Shown: positions 33,074-42,700 of the stretch, piece after piece | How the letters are laid out: each line of letters opens with the position of its first letter | Numbering within the stretch: position 1 is the stretch's first letter | DNA from: Rhodoferax sp. | Lineage (GTDB): Bacteria; Pseudomonadota; Gammaproteobacteria; Burkholderiales; Burkholderiaceae_C | Assembly (NCBI RefSeq): GCF_028715765.1 | Contig: NZ_JAQURE010000012.1 | Location: 1 to 64,000 of the forward strand | Length of the DNA: 64,000 nucleotides | Reading direction: 5' to 3' | The notes under the pieces: model-generated | What the model was told of the DNA's origin: nothing | What the model saw: only the letters and a program-made list of their open reading frames with translations | Database searches by the model: none | Translations under genes and position numbers: made by a program

Positions 33074-35539
33074 TCAGACACTCAAGGCTTCAAACTGGCG
33101 TGTATCTACCGCCGCTTTGTCAAATTCAAACCAGGGGTCGGGTTCGCCGTCCAGGGCAAACTGCAGGTTGTCCCAGAGTGTTTTTCGGCCTGCTGCGTCT
33201 TCCACGATGCGTTTTTTGATGTAGTCCAAGCCGACGCGGTTGACAAAATGCACGGTGCGCTCCAGGTACCAGCCTTCCTGGCGGTACAGCTCACAAAAAG
33301 CGCCGGTGTATTCCAGCACCTCGGCGGCGGTCTTGACCTTCACCAAAAAGTGCGCCACCTCGGTCTTGATGCCACCGTTGCCTGCCACATACATCTCCCA
33401 GCCACTGTCGACACCGATGATGCCGACGTCTTTGATGCCCGCCTCAGCACAGTTGCGCGGGCAGCCGCTGACGGCAAATTTGACCTTGTGCGGTGCGTAC
33501 ATGCGCCACATGGCGCGCTCCAGGTCTTTGCCCATTTGCGTGCTGTCTTGCGTGCCCATGCGACACCACTCAGAGCCGACGCAGGTTTTCACGGTGCGCA
33601 GCGCCTTGGCGTAGGCGTGGCCACTGGGCATGCCGAGGTCTTGCCAGACGGCGGGCAACTGCTCTTTTTTAACCCCCAGCAAGTCAATGCGCTGACCGCC
33701 GGTGACCTTGACGGTGGGAATCTGGTACTTGTCCACCACGTCGGCAATGCGGCGCAGTTCACTGGCACTGGTCTCGCCGCCCCACATGCGCGGAATCACG
33801 CTGTAAGTGCCGTCCTTTTGGATGTTGGCATGGCTGCGCTCATTAATAAAACGGCTTTGCGGGTCGTCTTTGGCTTCTTTGGGCCAGGTGCTGATCAGGT
33901 AATAGTTCACCGCCGGGCGGCAACTGGCGCAGCCGTTGGGGGTTTTCCATTCCAGGAAGCTGTAGACATCGGCCAAGGTGGTGAGCTTGTTGGCGCGAAT
34001 GGCGTCGCGCACCGCTTGGTGGCCGTGGTCGGTGCAGCTGCACAGGGGTTTGGTTTTGGGGGTGGCCGAGTAGTCAGCCCCAGCGGTAAAGATCAGCAGC
34101 TGCTCCACCAGACTGGTGCATGAGCCGCAAGACGCGCTGGCCTTGGTGTGTTTGCGCACCTCATCGAGGGTCATCAGGCCTTTTTCTTTGATGGCTTTGC
34201 AGATGGTGCCTTTGGTCACGCCATTGCAGCCGCACACCTCGTCGGTGTCAGCCATGGCCACGGCCTTGTTTTGGCCTTGGTGACCAGCGTCACCCGTGCT
34301 GCCTTCACCAAACATCAGCTTGTCGCGGATGTCAGCCACCGGGCGGCCATCGCGCAGCAGCTTGAAGTACCAGCTGCCGTCCACCGTGTCGCCATACAGG
34401 CAGGCACCCACCAGCTTGTCGTCTTTGAGCACCAGCTTTTTGTAGACCCCGCCCTTGGGGTCACTCATGACAATTTCTTCGGTGTCTGTGCCCCCGGCAA
34501 AGTTGCCGGCGCTGAACAAGTCAATGCCGGTGACCTTGAGTTTGGTGGAGGTCAGTGAGCCGGTGTAACGCCCAATGCCAAACTGCGCCAGGTGATTGGC
34601 CGCCACTTTGGCTTGCTCAAACAGCGGTGCCACCAAGCCGTAAGCGGTGCCACGGTGGGCAGCGCATTCGCCCACGCTGTAGATGCGTGCGTCGGTGATG
34701 GTTTGCAGTGTGTCGTTGACCACAATGCCCTTGTCGCAATGCAGGCGCATGGCTTGTGCCAGCTCGGTGTTGGGGCGAATACCCACCGCCATGACCACCA
34801 AGTCAGCAGGCACCTCACTGCCATCTTTGAACTTGATGGCTGTGACGCGGCCATCCGGGCCACCCACCAGCTCCTGGGTTTGTGCGCCCATCAGGAAGTT
34901 CAAGCCGCGCTCTTCCAATGACTTTTGCAACAGTTTGCCGGCCACGTCGTTAAGTTGGCGCTCCATCAAGGTGGGTTGCACATGCACCACGCTCACCGTC
35001 ATGCCGCGCAGCATCAGGCCGTTGGCGGCTTCCAGGCCGAGCAGACCGCCGCCAATGACGACAGCATGTTTGAAGTGCGTGGCCGCGTCGATCATGGCGT
35101 TGGTGTCGGCAATGTCGCGGTAGGCAATCACGCCAGCCAGATCTTTGCCCGGAATCGGCAGCATGAAAGGGTTCGAGCCGGTGCACAGCAGCAAGCGGTC
35201 GTAGCCCGTGCTGATGGTTTCACCCGCAGTATTTTGGGCGTGCACCACACGTTTGATGCGGTCGACCGAAGTCACACGCCAGCCGGCGTGCAGGGTGATG
35301 TGGTGGTCGGTGTACCAAGACCAGTCGTTGAGCACGATTTGGTCAAGCGTTTGCTCGCCTGCCAGCACCGGGCTGAGCAAGATGCGGTTGTAGTTGGGGT
35401 GCGGCTCAGCGCCAAACACCGTGATGTCATACAGGTCGGGCGCAATTTTGAGCAGCTCTTCCAAGGTGCGTACACCGGCCATGCCGTTGCCGACCAGCAC
35501 GAGTTTCAGTTTGGGTTTGGGTTCTACGCGCATGTCCAT
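33074..35539 (-). CDS. nirB: NADH-dependent nitrite reductase large subunit
   Basis: An 821-residue enzyme with the full NirB layout: FAD/NADH pyridine-nucleotide oxidoreductase part (LVLVGNGMAGVRTLEELL near residue 13; IGGGLLGLEAANGL near 160), two BFD-like [2Fe-2S] regions (CGCNGVTKGTI near 434 and CSCTDHGHQAV near 498) and a siroheme-[4Fe-4S] domain with TCVGSEWC near 653 and SGCPRNCAEAG near 690. With NirD it reduces nitrite to ammonium in the cytoplasm. It follows the nitrate transporter genes in the same operon. Confidence 0.95.
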   Translation of the reverse strand: MDMRVEPKPKLKLVLVGNGMAGVRTLEELLKIAPDLYDITVFGAEPHPNYNRILLSPVLAGEQTLDQIVLNDWSWYTDHHITLHAGWRVTSVDRIKRVVHAQNTAGETISTGYDRLLLCTGSNPFMLPIPGKDLAGVIAYRDIADTNAMIDAATHFKHAVVIGGGLLGLEAANGLMLRGMTVSVVHVQPTLMERQLNDVAGKLLQKSLEERGLNFLMGAQTQELVGGPDGRVTAIKFKDGSEVPADLVVMAVGIRPNTELAQAMRLHCDKGIVVNDTLQTITDARIYSVGECAAHRGTAYGLVAPLFEQAKVAANHLAQFGIGRYTGSLTSTKLKVTGIDLFSAGNFAGGTDTEEIVMSDPKGGVYKKLVLKDDKLVGACLYGDTVDGSWYFKLLRDGRPVADIRDKLMFGEGSTGDAGHQGQNKAVAMADTDEVCGCNGVTKGTICKAIKEKGLMTLDEVRKHTKASASCGSCTSLVEQLLIFTAGADYSATPKTKPLCSCTDHGHQAVRDAIRANKLTTLADVYSFLEWKTPNGCASCRPAVNYYLISTWPKEAKDDPQSRFINERSHANIQKDGTYSVIPRMWGGETSASELRRIADVVDKYQIPTVKVTGGQRIDLLGVKKEQLPAVWQDLGMPSGHAYAKALRTVKTCVGSEWCRMGTQDSTQMGKDLERAMWRMYAPHKVKFAVSGCPRNCAEAGIKDVGIIGVDSGWEMYVAGNGGIKTEVAHFLVKVKTAAEVLEYTGAFCELYRQEGWYLERTVHFVNRVGLDYIKKRIVEDAAGRKTLWDNLQFALDGEPDPWFEFDKAAVDTRQFEALSV

Positions 35540-35648
35540 GATGTGCTTTCAGTTTTGGGGTGGCGATTAACGGTGATTTGCAGGGCAGATTTGCACCCGG
35601 CCAGTCCAGCTGAAGTCGGCCCTGCAGATGGGGTCTGGCAAAGACAAC

Positions 35649-36485
35649 TCAGGCTGCTTTTTCCACATGGGCTTGCCGGGTGTACAAAAAGTCGATCACC
35701 GCTTTGCGGTAGTGCAGGTACTGGGCGCTGTCGGCCAGCTCAACCCGGCTGCGCGGGCGTGGCAAGTCCACCACCAAGACCTCGCCAATGGTGGCGCTGG
35801 GCCCGTTGGTCATCATCACAATCTTGTCAGAAAGCAGCACGGCTTCGTCCACGTCGTGCGTCACCATCACCACCGTGCTTTCGGTACGCGCCACAATTTC
35901 AAGCAGCTCGTCCTGCAGCTTGGCGCGCGTGAGGGCGTCCAATGCACCAAAAGGCTCGTCCATCAGCAGCACTTTGGGCTCCATCGCCAGGGCGCGGGCA
36001 ATGCCCACGCGCTGCTTCATGCCGCCCGATATTTCACCAGGGCGCTTTTGTGCGGCTGGGGTCAGGCCCACCAGCGCCAGCGCGGCGTCGGTGCGCGCCA
36101 TCAGCTGTGCCTTGTTTTCTGAGGGTGCGCCAGTGGACTTGTTGGCCGCGCCAAAGACACGTTCCACACCCAGGTAGATGTTCTCAAAACAGGTCAGCCA
36201 GGGCAACAGCGAGTGGTTTTGAAACACCACGGCGCGGTCTGGGCCAGGGCCGGCAATTTCGCGGTTGTCGCACAGCAGGTGGCCTTGGGTGGGGGTGGTC
36301 AGGCCGGCAATCAGGTTCAGCAGGGTGGACTTGCCGCAGCCCGAGTGGCCAATCAGCGCCACAAACTCGCCCTTGGCCACCGTCAGGTTCACGCCTTGCA
36401 GTGCGCAAAACGGGCCTTTTTTGGTCTTGAACGTTTGCTCGACACCGACGATGTCGATGAACTTGGTGGTTTGGTTGATGTTCAT
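35649..36485 (-). CDS. nrtD: Nitrate ABC transporter ATP-binding protein
   Basis: A 278-residue ATPase starting MNINQTTKFIDIVGVEQTFK, with Walker A GHSGCGKSTLLN near residue 47, signature ISGGMKQRVGIA near 153, Walker B VLLMDEPFGALD near 173 and H-loop VTHDVDEAV near 207. It powers nitrate uptake with NrtA and NrtB. The start overlaps the nrtB stop (ATGA). In some genomes the gene is called nasD or nrtC; it lacks the C-terminal NrtA-like domain of cyanobacterial NrtC. Confidence 0.9.
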   Translation of the reverse strand: MNINQTTKFIDIVGVEQTFKTKKGPFCALQGVNLTVAKGEFVALIGHSGCGKSTLLNLIAGLTTPTQGHLLCDNREIAGPGPDRAVVFQNHSLLPWLTCFENIYLGVERVFGAANKSTGAPSENKAQLMARTDAALALVGLTPAAQKRPGEISGGMKQRVGIARALAMEPKVLLMDEPFGALDALTRAKLQDELLEIVARTESTVVMVTHDVDEAVLLSDKIVMMTNGPSATIGEVLVVDLPRPRSRVELADSAQYLHYRKAVIDFLYTRQAHVEKAA

Positions 36486-37414
36486 GACTTCACCTCTTCA
36501 AACGTGAACGCGGTGGCTACCTTGATCAGCGCGTATTCCAGAATCAAACCAACTACACCAATCACAAAGATAGCGATGATGATGTTTTTGACGTTCAGGT
36601 TGTTCCACTCGTCCCAGACCCAGAAGCCAATGCCGACACCGCCCGTGAGCATTTCGGCGGCCACAATCACCAGCCAGGCCGTGCCCACCGCCAGCCGCAC
36701 ACCGGTGAGCATGTAGGGCAGCACCGAGGGGAACAAAATCTTGGTCACGATCTTCCACTCAGACAAGTTCAGCACTCGCGCCACGTTCATGTAGTCTTGC
36801 GGCACGCGCTGCACACCGACGGCGGTGTTGATGATCATCGGCCAGATGGAGCAAATGAAAATGGTCCAGATGGCGGCTGGGTCGGCACCCTTGAACACCA
36901 GCAAGCCAATCGGCAGCCAGGCCAGCGGTGACACCGGACGCAGCAGGCTGATCAGCGGGTTGAACATGCGGCTCAAAAACTCAAACCGCCCCACGGCAAA
37001 CCCCACCGGAATACCCACCACCGCCGCCAGCCCAAAGCCGACTGCCACGCGCTCCAGGCTCATCAAGATGTTCCAGCCCACGCCCTGGTCGTTGGGGCCG
37101 TTGCTGTAGAACGGGTCGCTGAAAATCACCAGCGCTTGTTTGAATGTGTCGGCAGGCGAGGGGATGCTGCTGGCCGTGCTGATGCTCACCAGCGCCCAAA
37201 TGCCCACCAGCAGCCCAAAGCCCAGCACTGGCGGCAACACTGCGAGCCACAAGGCGCGCCAGTCAAAAGCCGGTTTTTGTGAGGTTTTTGAGACTGTAGA
37301 GCTTGTATTTGTTGCGTGAGTAGCTACAGATTTCATATTTTTGTGTGAGACAGTAGGAGCTTCTGGCGCAGAGCCAGAGGCTTCCAGTGGCGAGTGAAAA
37401 ACAGCGCTGACCAT
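36482..37414 (-). CDS. nrtB: Nitrate ABC transporter permease
   Basis: A 310-residue inner-membrane permease with a strong AAGGAG ribosome site before MVSAVFHSPLEASGS. Membrane helices begin near residue 55 (LWLAVLPPVLGFGLLVGIWA); the EAA-type loop and NrtB-like C-terminus (LTGGVGIGFWVWDEWNNLNV) are present. The first 50 residues are an unusual hydrophilic leader, and residues 24-41 (MKSVATHATNTSSTVSKT) are encoded by a repeat-A copy. The natural N-terminus was probably extended by that repeat. Confidence 0.9.
   Translation of the reverse strand: MVSAVFHSPLEASGSAPEAPTVSHKNMKSVATHATNTSSTVSKTSQKPAFDWRALWLAVLPPVLGFGLLVGIWALVSISTASSIPSPADTFKQALVIFSDPFYSNGPNDQGVGWNILMSLERVAVGFGLAAVVGIPVGFAVGRFEFLSRMFNPLISLLRPVSPLAWLPIGLLVFKGADPAAIWTIFICSIWPMIINTAVGVQRVPQDYMNVARVLNLSEWKIVTKILFPSVLPYMLTGVRLAVGTAWLVIVAAEMLTGGVGIGFWVWDEWNNLNVKNIIIAIFVIGVVGLILEYALIKVATAFTFEEVKS
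37291..37342 (-). repeat. Dispersed repeat A in the nrtB leader
   Basis: AGACTGTAGAGCTTGTATTTG then CGTGAGTAGCTACAGATTTC is a degenerate repeat-A copy translated as part of the hydrophilic NrtB N-terminus. Confidence 0.55.
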
Positions 37415-37487
37415 GGTGATCTCCTTGAAAAAGGGGGCGGTATGCAGGCGCTCAGGGTGATGTGGGCGCCTGCGGCTAGGTGACTGT

Positions 37488-38732
37488 TCAGGCCTTGACT
37501 TTGAAGCTGTCGGCGTACTTTTTGGGGTCTTTGCCGTCCCAGACCACGCCGTCGATGAGTTTGCTGGTGCGCATCACGTCTTTTGGAATCGGCGTTTTGC
37601 TGGCCGTGGCGGCTTGTTTGTAAAGGTCAATCTGGTTGATCTGCTTGGCCACCGCCAGGTAATCCGGATGCTGTTTGAGCAAGCCCCAGCGTTTGTGCTG
37701 GGTCAGGAACCACATGCCGTCGCTCAGGTACGGGAAGTTGACCGCGCCGTCGTTGAAAAACTTCATGTAGTTGGGGTCGTCCCAGGTCTTGCCCATGCCG
37801 TTTTGGTAGCGCCCCAAAATGCGCTGGTTGATGGCGTCCACGCTGGTGTTGACATAGCTTTTGGCGGCAATGGTTTCAGCCATTTTGTTTTTGTTTTGCA
37901 GGCCAGCGTCAATCCACTTGCCGGCTTCCAAAATGGCCGCCGTGACAGCGCGCGCGGTGTTGGGGTATTTTTTGACAAAGTCAGCGGTGGTGCCCAGCAC
38001 TTTTTCAGGGTGATCGCGCCACACCTCTTGCGTGGTGGCCGCCGTGACGCCAATGCCGTCGATGATGGCGCGGTGGTTCCAGGGCTCGCCCACGCAAAAG
38101 CCGTCCATGTTGCCCACGCGCATGTTGGCCACCATTTGCGGTGGTGGCACGGTGATGACTTTGGCCCCGGTCATCGGGTTGATGCCATTGGCCGCCAGCC
38201 AGTAGTACAGCCACATGGCATGTGTGCCGGTGGGGAAAGTTTGGGCAAAGGTGTAGTCGCGCTTCTCGGTGGTCATCAGTTTGGCCAGCCCTGCACCATC
38301 CACCGCGCCTTTGTCGGCCAGCTTTTTGGACAGGGTGATGGCCTGGCCGTTGTGGTTCAGGTTCATCAGCACCGCCATGTCTTTTTTCGCGCCGCCTACA
38401 CCCAAATGCACACCGTAGACCAGGCCGTAGAGTACGTGGGCAAAGTCAAGCTCGCCATTGACCAGCTTGTCGCGCACACCGGCCCAGCTGGATTCTTTGC
38501 TGGGGACGATCTTGACGCCGTATTTTTTGTCAATGCCCAGCACGCTGGCCATGACCACGCTAGCGCAGTCGGTCAGCGGGATGAAGCCGATCTTGACCTC
38601 GGTTTTTTCCGGGGCATCAGAGCCTGCGGCGTAAACCACCGAGCGCAGCGCCGGGCTGATGCCAATGGCACCGACGGCAGCGGTTTGCAACACCGCGCGG
38701 CGGCTGAAACTGGGTTGAGAGAAGTCTGTCAT
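37488..38732 (-). CDS. nrtA: Nitrate ABC transporter substrate-binding protein
   Basis: Started at MTDFSQPSFSRRAVLQTAAV; the track adds 13 codons from the leader RNA. The 414-residue protein carries a twin-arginine-type signal (SRRAVLQTAAVGAIG) and the NrtA/CmpA fold: KIGFIPLTDCASVVMASVLG, FAHVLYGLVYGVHLGVGG, MRVGNMDGFCVGEPWNHRAI. It binds nitrate or nitrite in the periplasm. It heads the nrtABD-nirBD-nasA operon behind a sigma-54 promoter and an ANTAR-type leader. A cytoplasmic NasS sensor would look similar but lack the signal peptide, so this is the transporter component. Confidence 0.92.
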   Translation of the reverse strand: MTDFSQPSFSRRAVLQTAAVGAIGISPALRSVVYAAGSDAPEKTEVKIGFIPLTDCASVVMASVLGIDKKYGVKIVPSKESSWAGVRDKLVNGELDFAHVLYGLVYGVHLGVGGAKKDMAVLMNLNHNGQAITLSKKLADKGAVDGAGLAKLMTTEKRDYTFAQTFPTGTHAMWLYYWLAANGINPMTGAKVITVPPPQMVANMRVGNMDGFCVGEPWNHRAIIDGIGVTAATTQEVWRDHPEKVLGTTADFVKKYPNTARAVTAAILEAGKWIDAGLQNKNKMAETIAAKSYVNTSVDAINQRILGRYQNGMGKTWDDPNYMKFFNDGAVNFPYLSDGMWFLTQHKRWGLLKQHPDYLAVAKQINQIDLYKQAATASKTPIPKDVMRTSKLIDGVVWDGKDPKKYADSFKVKA

Positions 38733-38773
38733 GGCGAGTCCTTTGCAGTGAGTGGCAGAAAAAACAAACAAAA

Positions 38774-38833
38774 AAAGGCGTCCTCACGTTGCAGTGCGCT
38801 TGGGGCAAGCGCTGTGCAAGTGGGGACGCCTTT
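38774..38833 (-). terminator. Leader terminator before nrtA
   Basis: On the minus strand AAAGGCGTCC pairs with GGACGCCTTT around a further hairpin (CAGCGCTTG against CAAGCGCACTG), followed by TTTTTGTTTGTTTTTT. This is a strong intrinsic terminator lying within the transcribed leader, about 40 bases before the nrtA ATG, so reaching nrtA needs antitermination. Confidence 0.85.
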
Positions 38834-38852
38834 GTCCGGTGTGGCTGACACT

Positions 38853-38894
38853 GCTCGCCGTTGAGCGGTGCCAGGCCGATGACCCTCGGTGGTC
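38853..38894 (-). promoter_or_regulatory. ANTAR-target RNA: two hexaloop hairpins in the nrtA leader
   Basis: In transcript order, GACC-ACCGAG-GGTC (38894-38881) and GCTC-AACGGC-GAGC (38866-38853) are two hairpins 14 bases apart. Both have six-base loops with A at position 1 and G at position 4, the known recognition features of ANTAR regulators. The second is followed by the leader terminator. The adjacent nasT gene encodes an ANTAR protein. Confidence 0.8.
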
Positions 38895-38907
38895 TTACAG
38901 GTTAATA

Positions 38908-38924
38908 AGCAATAGCCATGCCAA
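38908..38924 (-). promoter_or_regulatory. Sigma-54 promoter of the nrt-nir-nas operon
   Basis: Minus strand TTGGCATGGCTATTGCT matches TGGCAyG-N4-TTGCT with GG-N10-GC spacing. The start site would fall near 38897, only a few bases before the first ANTAR hairpin. Confidence 0.8.
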
Positions 38925-38943
38925 CAGTAATTGAGTCTGTATG

Positions 38944-39010
38944 TAAATAAAAAACAATAGCTGCTTACGCTTTATTGATAAGGGCTAGAGGCTAATTTCT
39001 TATATAAAAA
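38944..39010 (+). repeat. Dispersed repeat A between nasT and the nrtA promoter
   Basis: AACAATAGCTGCTTACGC then TTTATTGATAAGGGCTAGAG and GCTAATTTCTTATATAAAAA is a repeat-A copy. It lies between the NtrC-like box and the sigma-54 promoter. Confidence 0.8.
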
Positions 39011-39028
39011 CTGGTTGCAGTGACTGTG

Positions 39029-39045
39029 GGCACTGAAATTGTGCA
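39029..39045. promoter_or_regulatory. NtrC-like box upstream of nrtA
   Basis: GGCACTGAAATTGTGCA matches TGCACCAwwwTGGTGCA at 13 of 17 bases with both GCAC and GTGC cores. It lies about 140 bp upstream of the predicted nrtA start site, a typical enhancer distance. Confidence 0.5.
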
Positions 39046-39055
39046 ACGCACCAAT

Positions 39056-39703
39056 TTAACCCATCAGGTCGGCCACATCCAGCATGCGTTGTGCTACTTC
39101 GGCCAGTTTCAGGCCTTTGTCCATGGCGGTTTTGCGCATTTTTTTAAACGCTTCTTCCTCGCTCAAGTCCTGTCGCTGCATCAGCAGGCCTTTGGCGCGG
39201 TCGATCAGTTTGCGGTCACGCAATTCCGCGCTGAGTTCGTCGCGCTCGGTTTGGGTGCTGGCCAGGGTTTGCAGCAGCGCTTGCTGGTGCTCAAAGCGCG
39301 CCATGGCCACGTCCAAAATAGGGCGGATGCGCTCGTGCGAGAGCCCCGCCACCACATAGGCCGACACCCCGGCAGCCACGGCGGCACGGGCGTGGCCGGG
39401 GTCTTCGTCATTGGTGAACATGACGATGGGGCGGGGCGCATCGCGGGTGGCCATCACCACGTGCTCAAGCGCGTCGCGGGCATCGCTTTCAGCGTCCACA
39501 ATCACCATGTCGGGCTGCAGTTGCGCCAAGCGCTCGGTCAAAAACACGTCGGCGGGCAAGCTGGCCACCAGGTTAAAACCGTTCTCAAGCAGGCCAATGC
39601 GCAGGTAGCGTGAGCGCTCGGCTTGGCTGTGGGCGTGATCGTCGTCAGGGTCTGCAATGACCAGATCAGGCGCCACCACCACAATTTTCAGGGGGGAAGT
39701 CAT
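39056..39703 (-). CDS. nasT: ANTAR-domain antiterminator NasT
   Basis: Started at MTSPLKIVVVAPDLVIADPD. The 215-residue protein has an N-terminal receiver-like domain (QPDMVIVDAESDARDALEHV) and a C-terminal ANTAR RNA-binding domain (LIDRAKGLLMQRQDLSEEEA then FKKMRKTAMDKG). NasT binds paired hexaloop hairpins and prevents termination in nitrate assimilation leaders; exactly such a leader lies in front of nrtA, 320 bp downstream. NasS, its usual nitrate-sensing inhibitor, is not in this window. Confidence 0.92.
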   Translation of the reverse strand: MTSPLKIVVVAPDLVIADPDDDHAHSQAERSRYLRIGLLENGFNLVASLPADVFLTERLAQLQPDMVIVDAESDARDALEHVVMATRDAPRPIVMFTNDEDPGHARAAVAAGVSAYVVAGLSHERIRPILDVAMARFEHQQALLQTLASTQTERDELSAELRDRKLIDRAKGLLMQRQDLSEEEAFKKMRKTAMDKGLKLAEVAQRMLDVADLMG

Positions 39704-39744
39704 GCTGACCCATGACGCAAGTTTCGCGCCAGTGACCCGGCGGG

Positions 39745-42700
39745 TCACGCCAGGGGTGGCTGCTGCCTGACGTAAGCCGCAAACGCATCCGCGCTTAACG
39801 GGTGACTGAAATAGTAGCCTTGCACCTCGTCACAGCCTTGCAGTCGCAAAAAGGCCAGCTGGCTGGCAGTTTCTACACCTTCAGCAATGGTTTGCAGCCC
39901 CATGCTGCTGGCCAGGTTGATGATGGCGGTGACGATGGCTTTGTCGTCCGCATCGTGGCTGAGGTCGCGCACAAAAGACTGGTCGATTTTGAGTTTGTAA
40001 ACCTTGAATTTTTTCAGGTAACTGAGGCTGGAGTAGCCGGTGCCAAAGTCGTCAATTGACATGCGGATACCGTGCTCGTGCAGGCGGTTCATGATGCTGA
40101 TGGCGATGTCGGGGTGATCCATGGCGATGGCCTCCGTCAGCTCAAGTTCAAGCAGCTCTGGGGGCACGCCCGCCTGCGCCAAGATGCCTGTCACCAGGTG
40201 CAGCAAGTCGGCGTGGCGAAACTGCACCGCTGACAAGTTGACCGCCATCACCACGGGGGGCAGCCCTTGATCCATCCAGCTTTTGAGCTGGTTGACGGCA
40301 CTGCGCAGCACCCATTCGCCAATCTCCAGAATCTGGCCACTGTCTTCGGCAATGGGGACGAACTCGGCCGGCATCACCAGACCCAGCTCGGGGCTCTGCC
40401 AGCGCAGCAGCGCCTCGACACCGATCACGCGGCCATCTTGCATGGCCACTTGGGGCTGGTAGTGCACCTGCATTTCATGGCGCGCCAGCGCGTGGTGCAA
40501 GGCGTTGACCAGCTGCAAACTGCGCACCGAGTTGGCCTGCATCTCAGGCGTAAAGAAGCAAAAACCATTGCGTGCGGCGTGTTTGACGCGGTACATGGCA
40601 GTGTCGGCATTTTTGGACAGAGTCTCAAAATCTTGCCCGTCATGGGGGTACATGGCCAGGCCAATCGAGAGCGTGTTGACCAGCTCAAACGGTTCAATCT
40701 GGCACGGCAAACTGGCCGCGGCAAGCAACTTCAAGGCCACTTGCTGGGCGCCTTCATGGTCGATGTTGGGCAGCAACAAAATGAACTCATCACCACCCAG
40801 GCGCGACAACGTGTCTTCCGTGCGCAACTGTGCGTTGAGGCGGCGTGCCATCTCCACCAGCAGTTGGTCGCCCACGCTGTGCCCCAGGGTGTCGTTGACA
40901 TTTTTAAAGTGGTCAATGTCCATGAACATCAGGCACAGGCTTTGGCTGTGGCGCTGCGCCAGGCTCAGGGCAAATTCAAAGCGGTTTTGCAGATCGGTGC
41001 GGTTGGGCAGGCCGGTGAGCTGGTCAAACAGAGCCAACTGTTTGAGTTTTTCTTCGGTTTGGCGCTTTTCGGTGATGTCGCGGGTGATGCTCAAAATGCA
41101 CGCCACGTCCTGGAAGCGCACCACCGCGGCGGACATCAGTCCATGCACCAGGCTGCCGTCCTGGCGCACAAAGTCTGCCTCCAGGTTGGTCACTTGGCCG
41201 TGCTGTGTCAAGCCCTCTACCAGCCGCTGGCGGTCTGCCATGTCGTGCCAAATGTTGATGTCTTGGGAGGTTTTGCCCACCACCTCGGCATGAGCCCAGC
41301 CGGTGATGCGCTCAAACCCCTGGTTCACCTCCAGGTACAAGCCATCACTCATTCGGTTGATGTTGATGGCGTCGGGGCTGGTCACAAAGGCGGTGCGGTA
41401 GCGCTCTTCACTGTCTTGCAGGGCGCGCAGGGTGGTCTGGCGCTGAGCTTCGTCTTCAAAGTGATCCAGCGCAAAGCTGATGTCCATGGTCATTTCAAGC
41501 AGCAGGTTTTGTGCCGCTTCATCAAACGCGTCGGGGTGTGCGGCATAGACCGAAAACACCCCCACCACTTGACCTTTGCGGTGCAAGGGCATGGACGCCA
41601 CTGCGCCCCAGCCAAATTGCTTGGCTCGCTCGTGCCAGGGGGCAGTGGCTGGGTCGTGCTGAAAGTCTTGAAACCAAACCGGTTTGTTTTCGCGCGCTGC
41701 ACTGCCCACAGGGCCGCGGCCTTGCGGCACAGCAGCATCAATGCACACATCCAGGTGCGCCACATACTCAATGCCTTGGCCAAAAGAGGCCACTGGCTCA
41801 ATCGCGCCGGAGGGGCTGACCACGCCAATCCAAGCCATCTTCATGCCGCCAAAGTTGACCGCGTCACGGCACAAAATGGGAAACAGCTCAGCCTCATTGG
41901 TGCAGCGCACAATGGCCTGGTTGCACTGGCTCAAGGCGGCATAGAGCTGGGTCAGGCGCGCCAACTTGAGCGCCTGGTGTTTGCGCTCGGTGACATCGCG
42001 CGACAGCACAATGAACGTGGGCTCGGCCTGTGCCAAGGGTGCTTTGTGAGCCACCGAGAGCTCAAACCAATGGCTGCCATCGGCGAGCTGCAGCTCAATT
42101 TCTTGGCCCTGTGAGAAGCCAGTGCGTGCCGCCTCTTCAATGGCGCGCAGGCACACCGCGGCGGCTGGCGCGGGTAACACATCGGCGATGTTTTTGCCAA
42201 CCAGGTCTGCCGCAGGCGCTGCCAGCAGCGCGCTGCGTGGCGTGTGGCAGGCCAGATAGCGTCCCTGCAGGCTGATCTCAAACAGCAAGTCGGGCATGGC
42301 GTCAAGCGTGGCTTGCAGCTGATGATTGAGCGCCGTGATCTGCTGTGCCTGGCTGCCCACATTGCCTTGCAACTGCTGTGCCAGCGCCTGCGCCACCATC
42401 CATTGCTTGACAACCAGCGCCAGCAGGGCACTGAGCAGCCCGCCCAAAGCCAGCTTTAACAGCAGCCCCACCGGGTCAGTCCACCCCGTATTGGGTGTCA
42501 CACTCAGCGTCCACTGGGCATTGGGTACGCGCAGCACAACGTCCACCGCGTCGCTGGGTACTGCGCCCGACTGGGCCATGACCTGGCGCTGCTGTGTGGC
42601 CGGGTCGCTGCGCCACAGCGCATAGTGCAAGCCTTGTTTGACCAGTTGTTCAAACTGTGCGGGGCCCAGCGCCTGCGGCAGCCGGATCACCACGTTGGTA

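Noticed and set aside
37488-38732. NasS (nitrate sensor) instead of NrtA
   Set aside because: The protein has a twin-arginine signal and heads the transporter operon, so it is the periplasmic binding protein.
40267-42114. 615-codon plus-strand ORF
   Set aside because: Antisense shadow of the GGDEF/EAL gene, whose domains are all recognisable.
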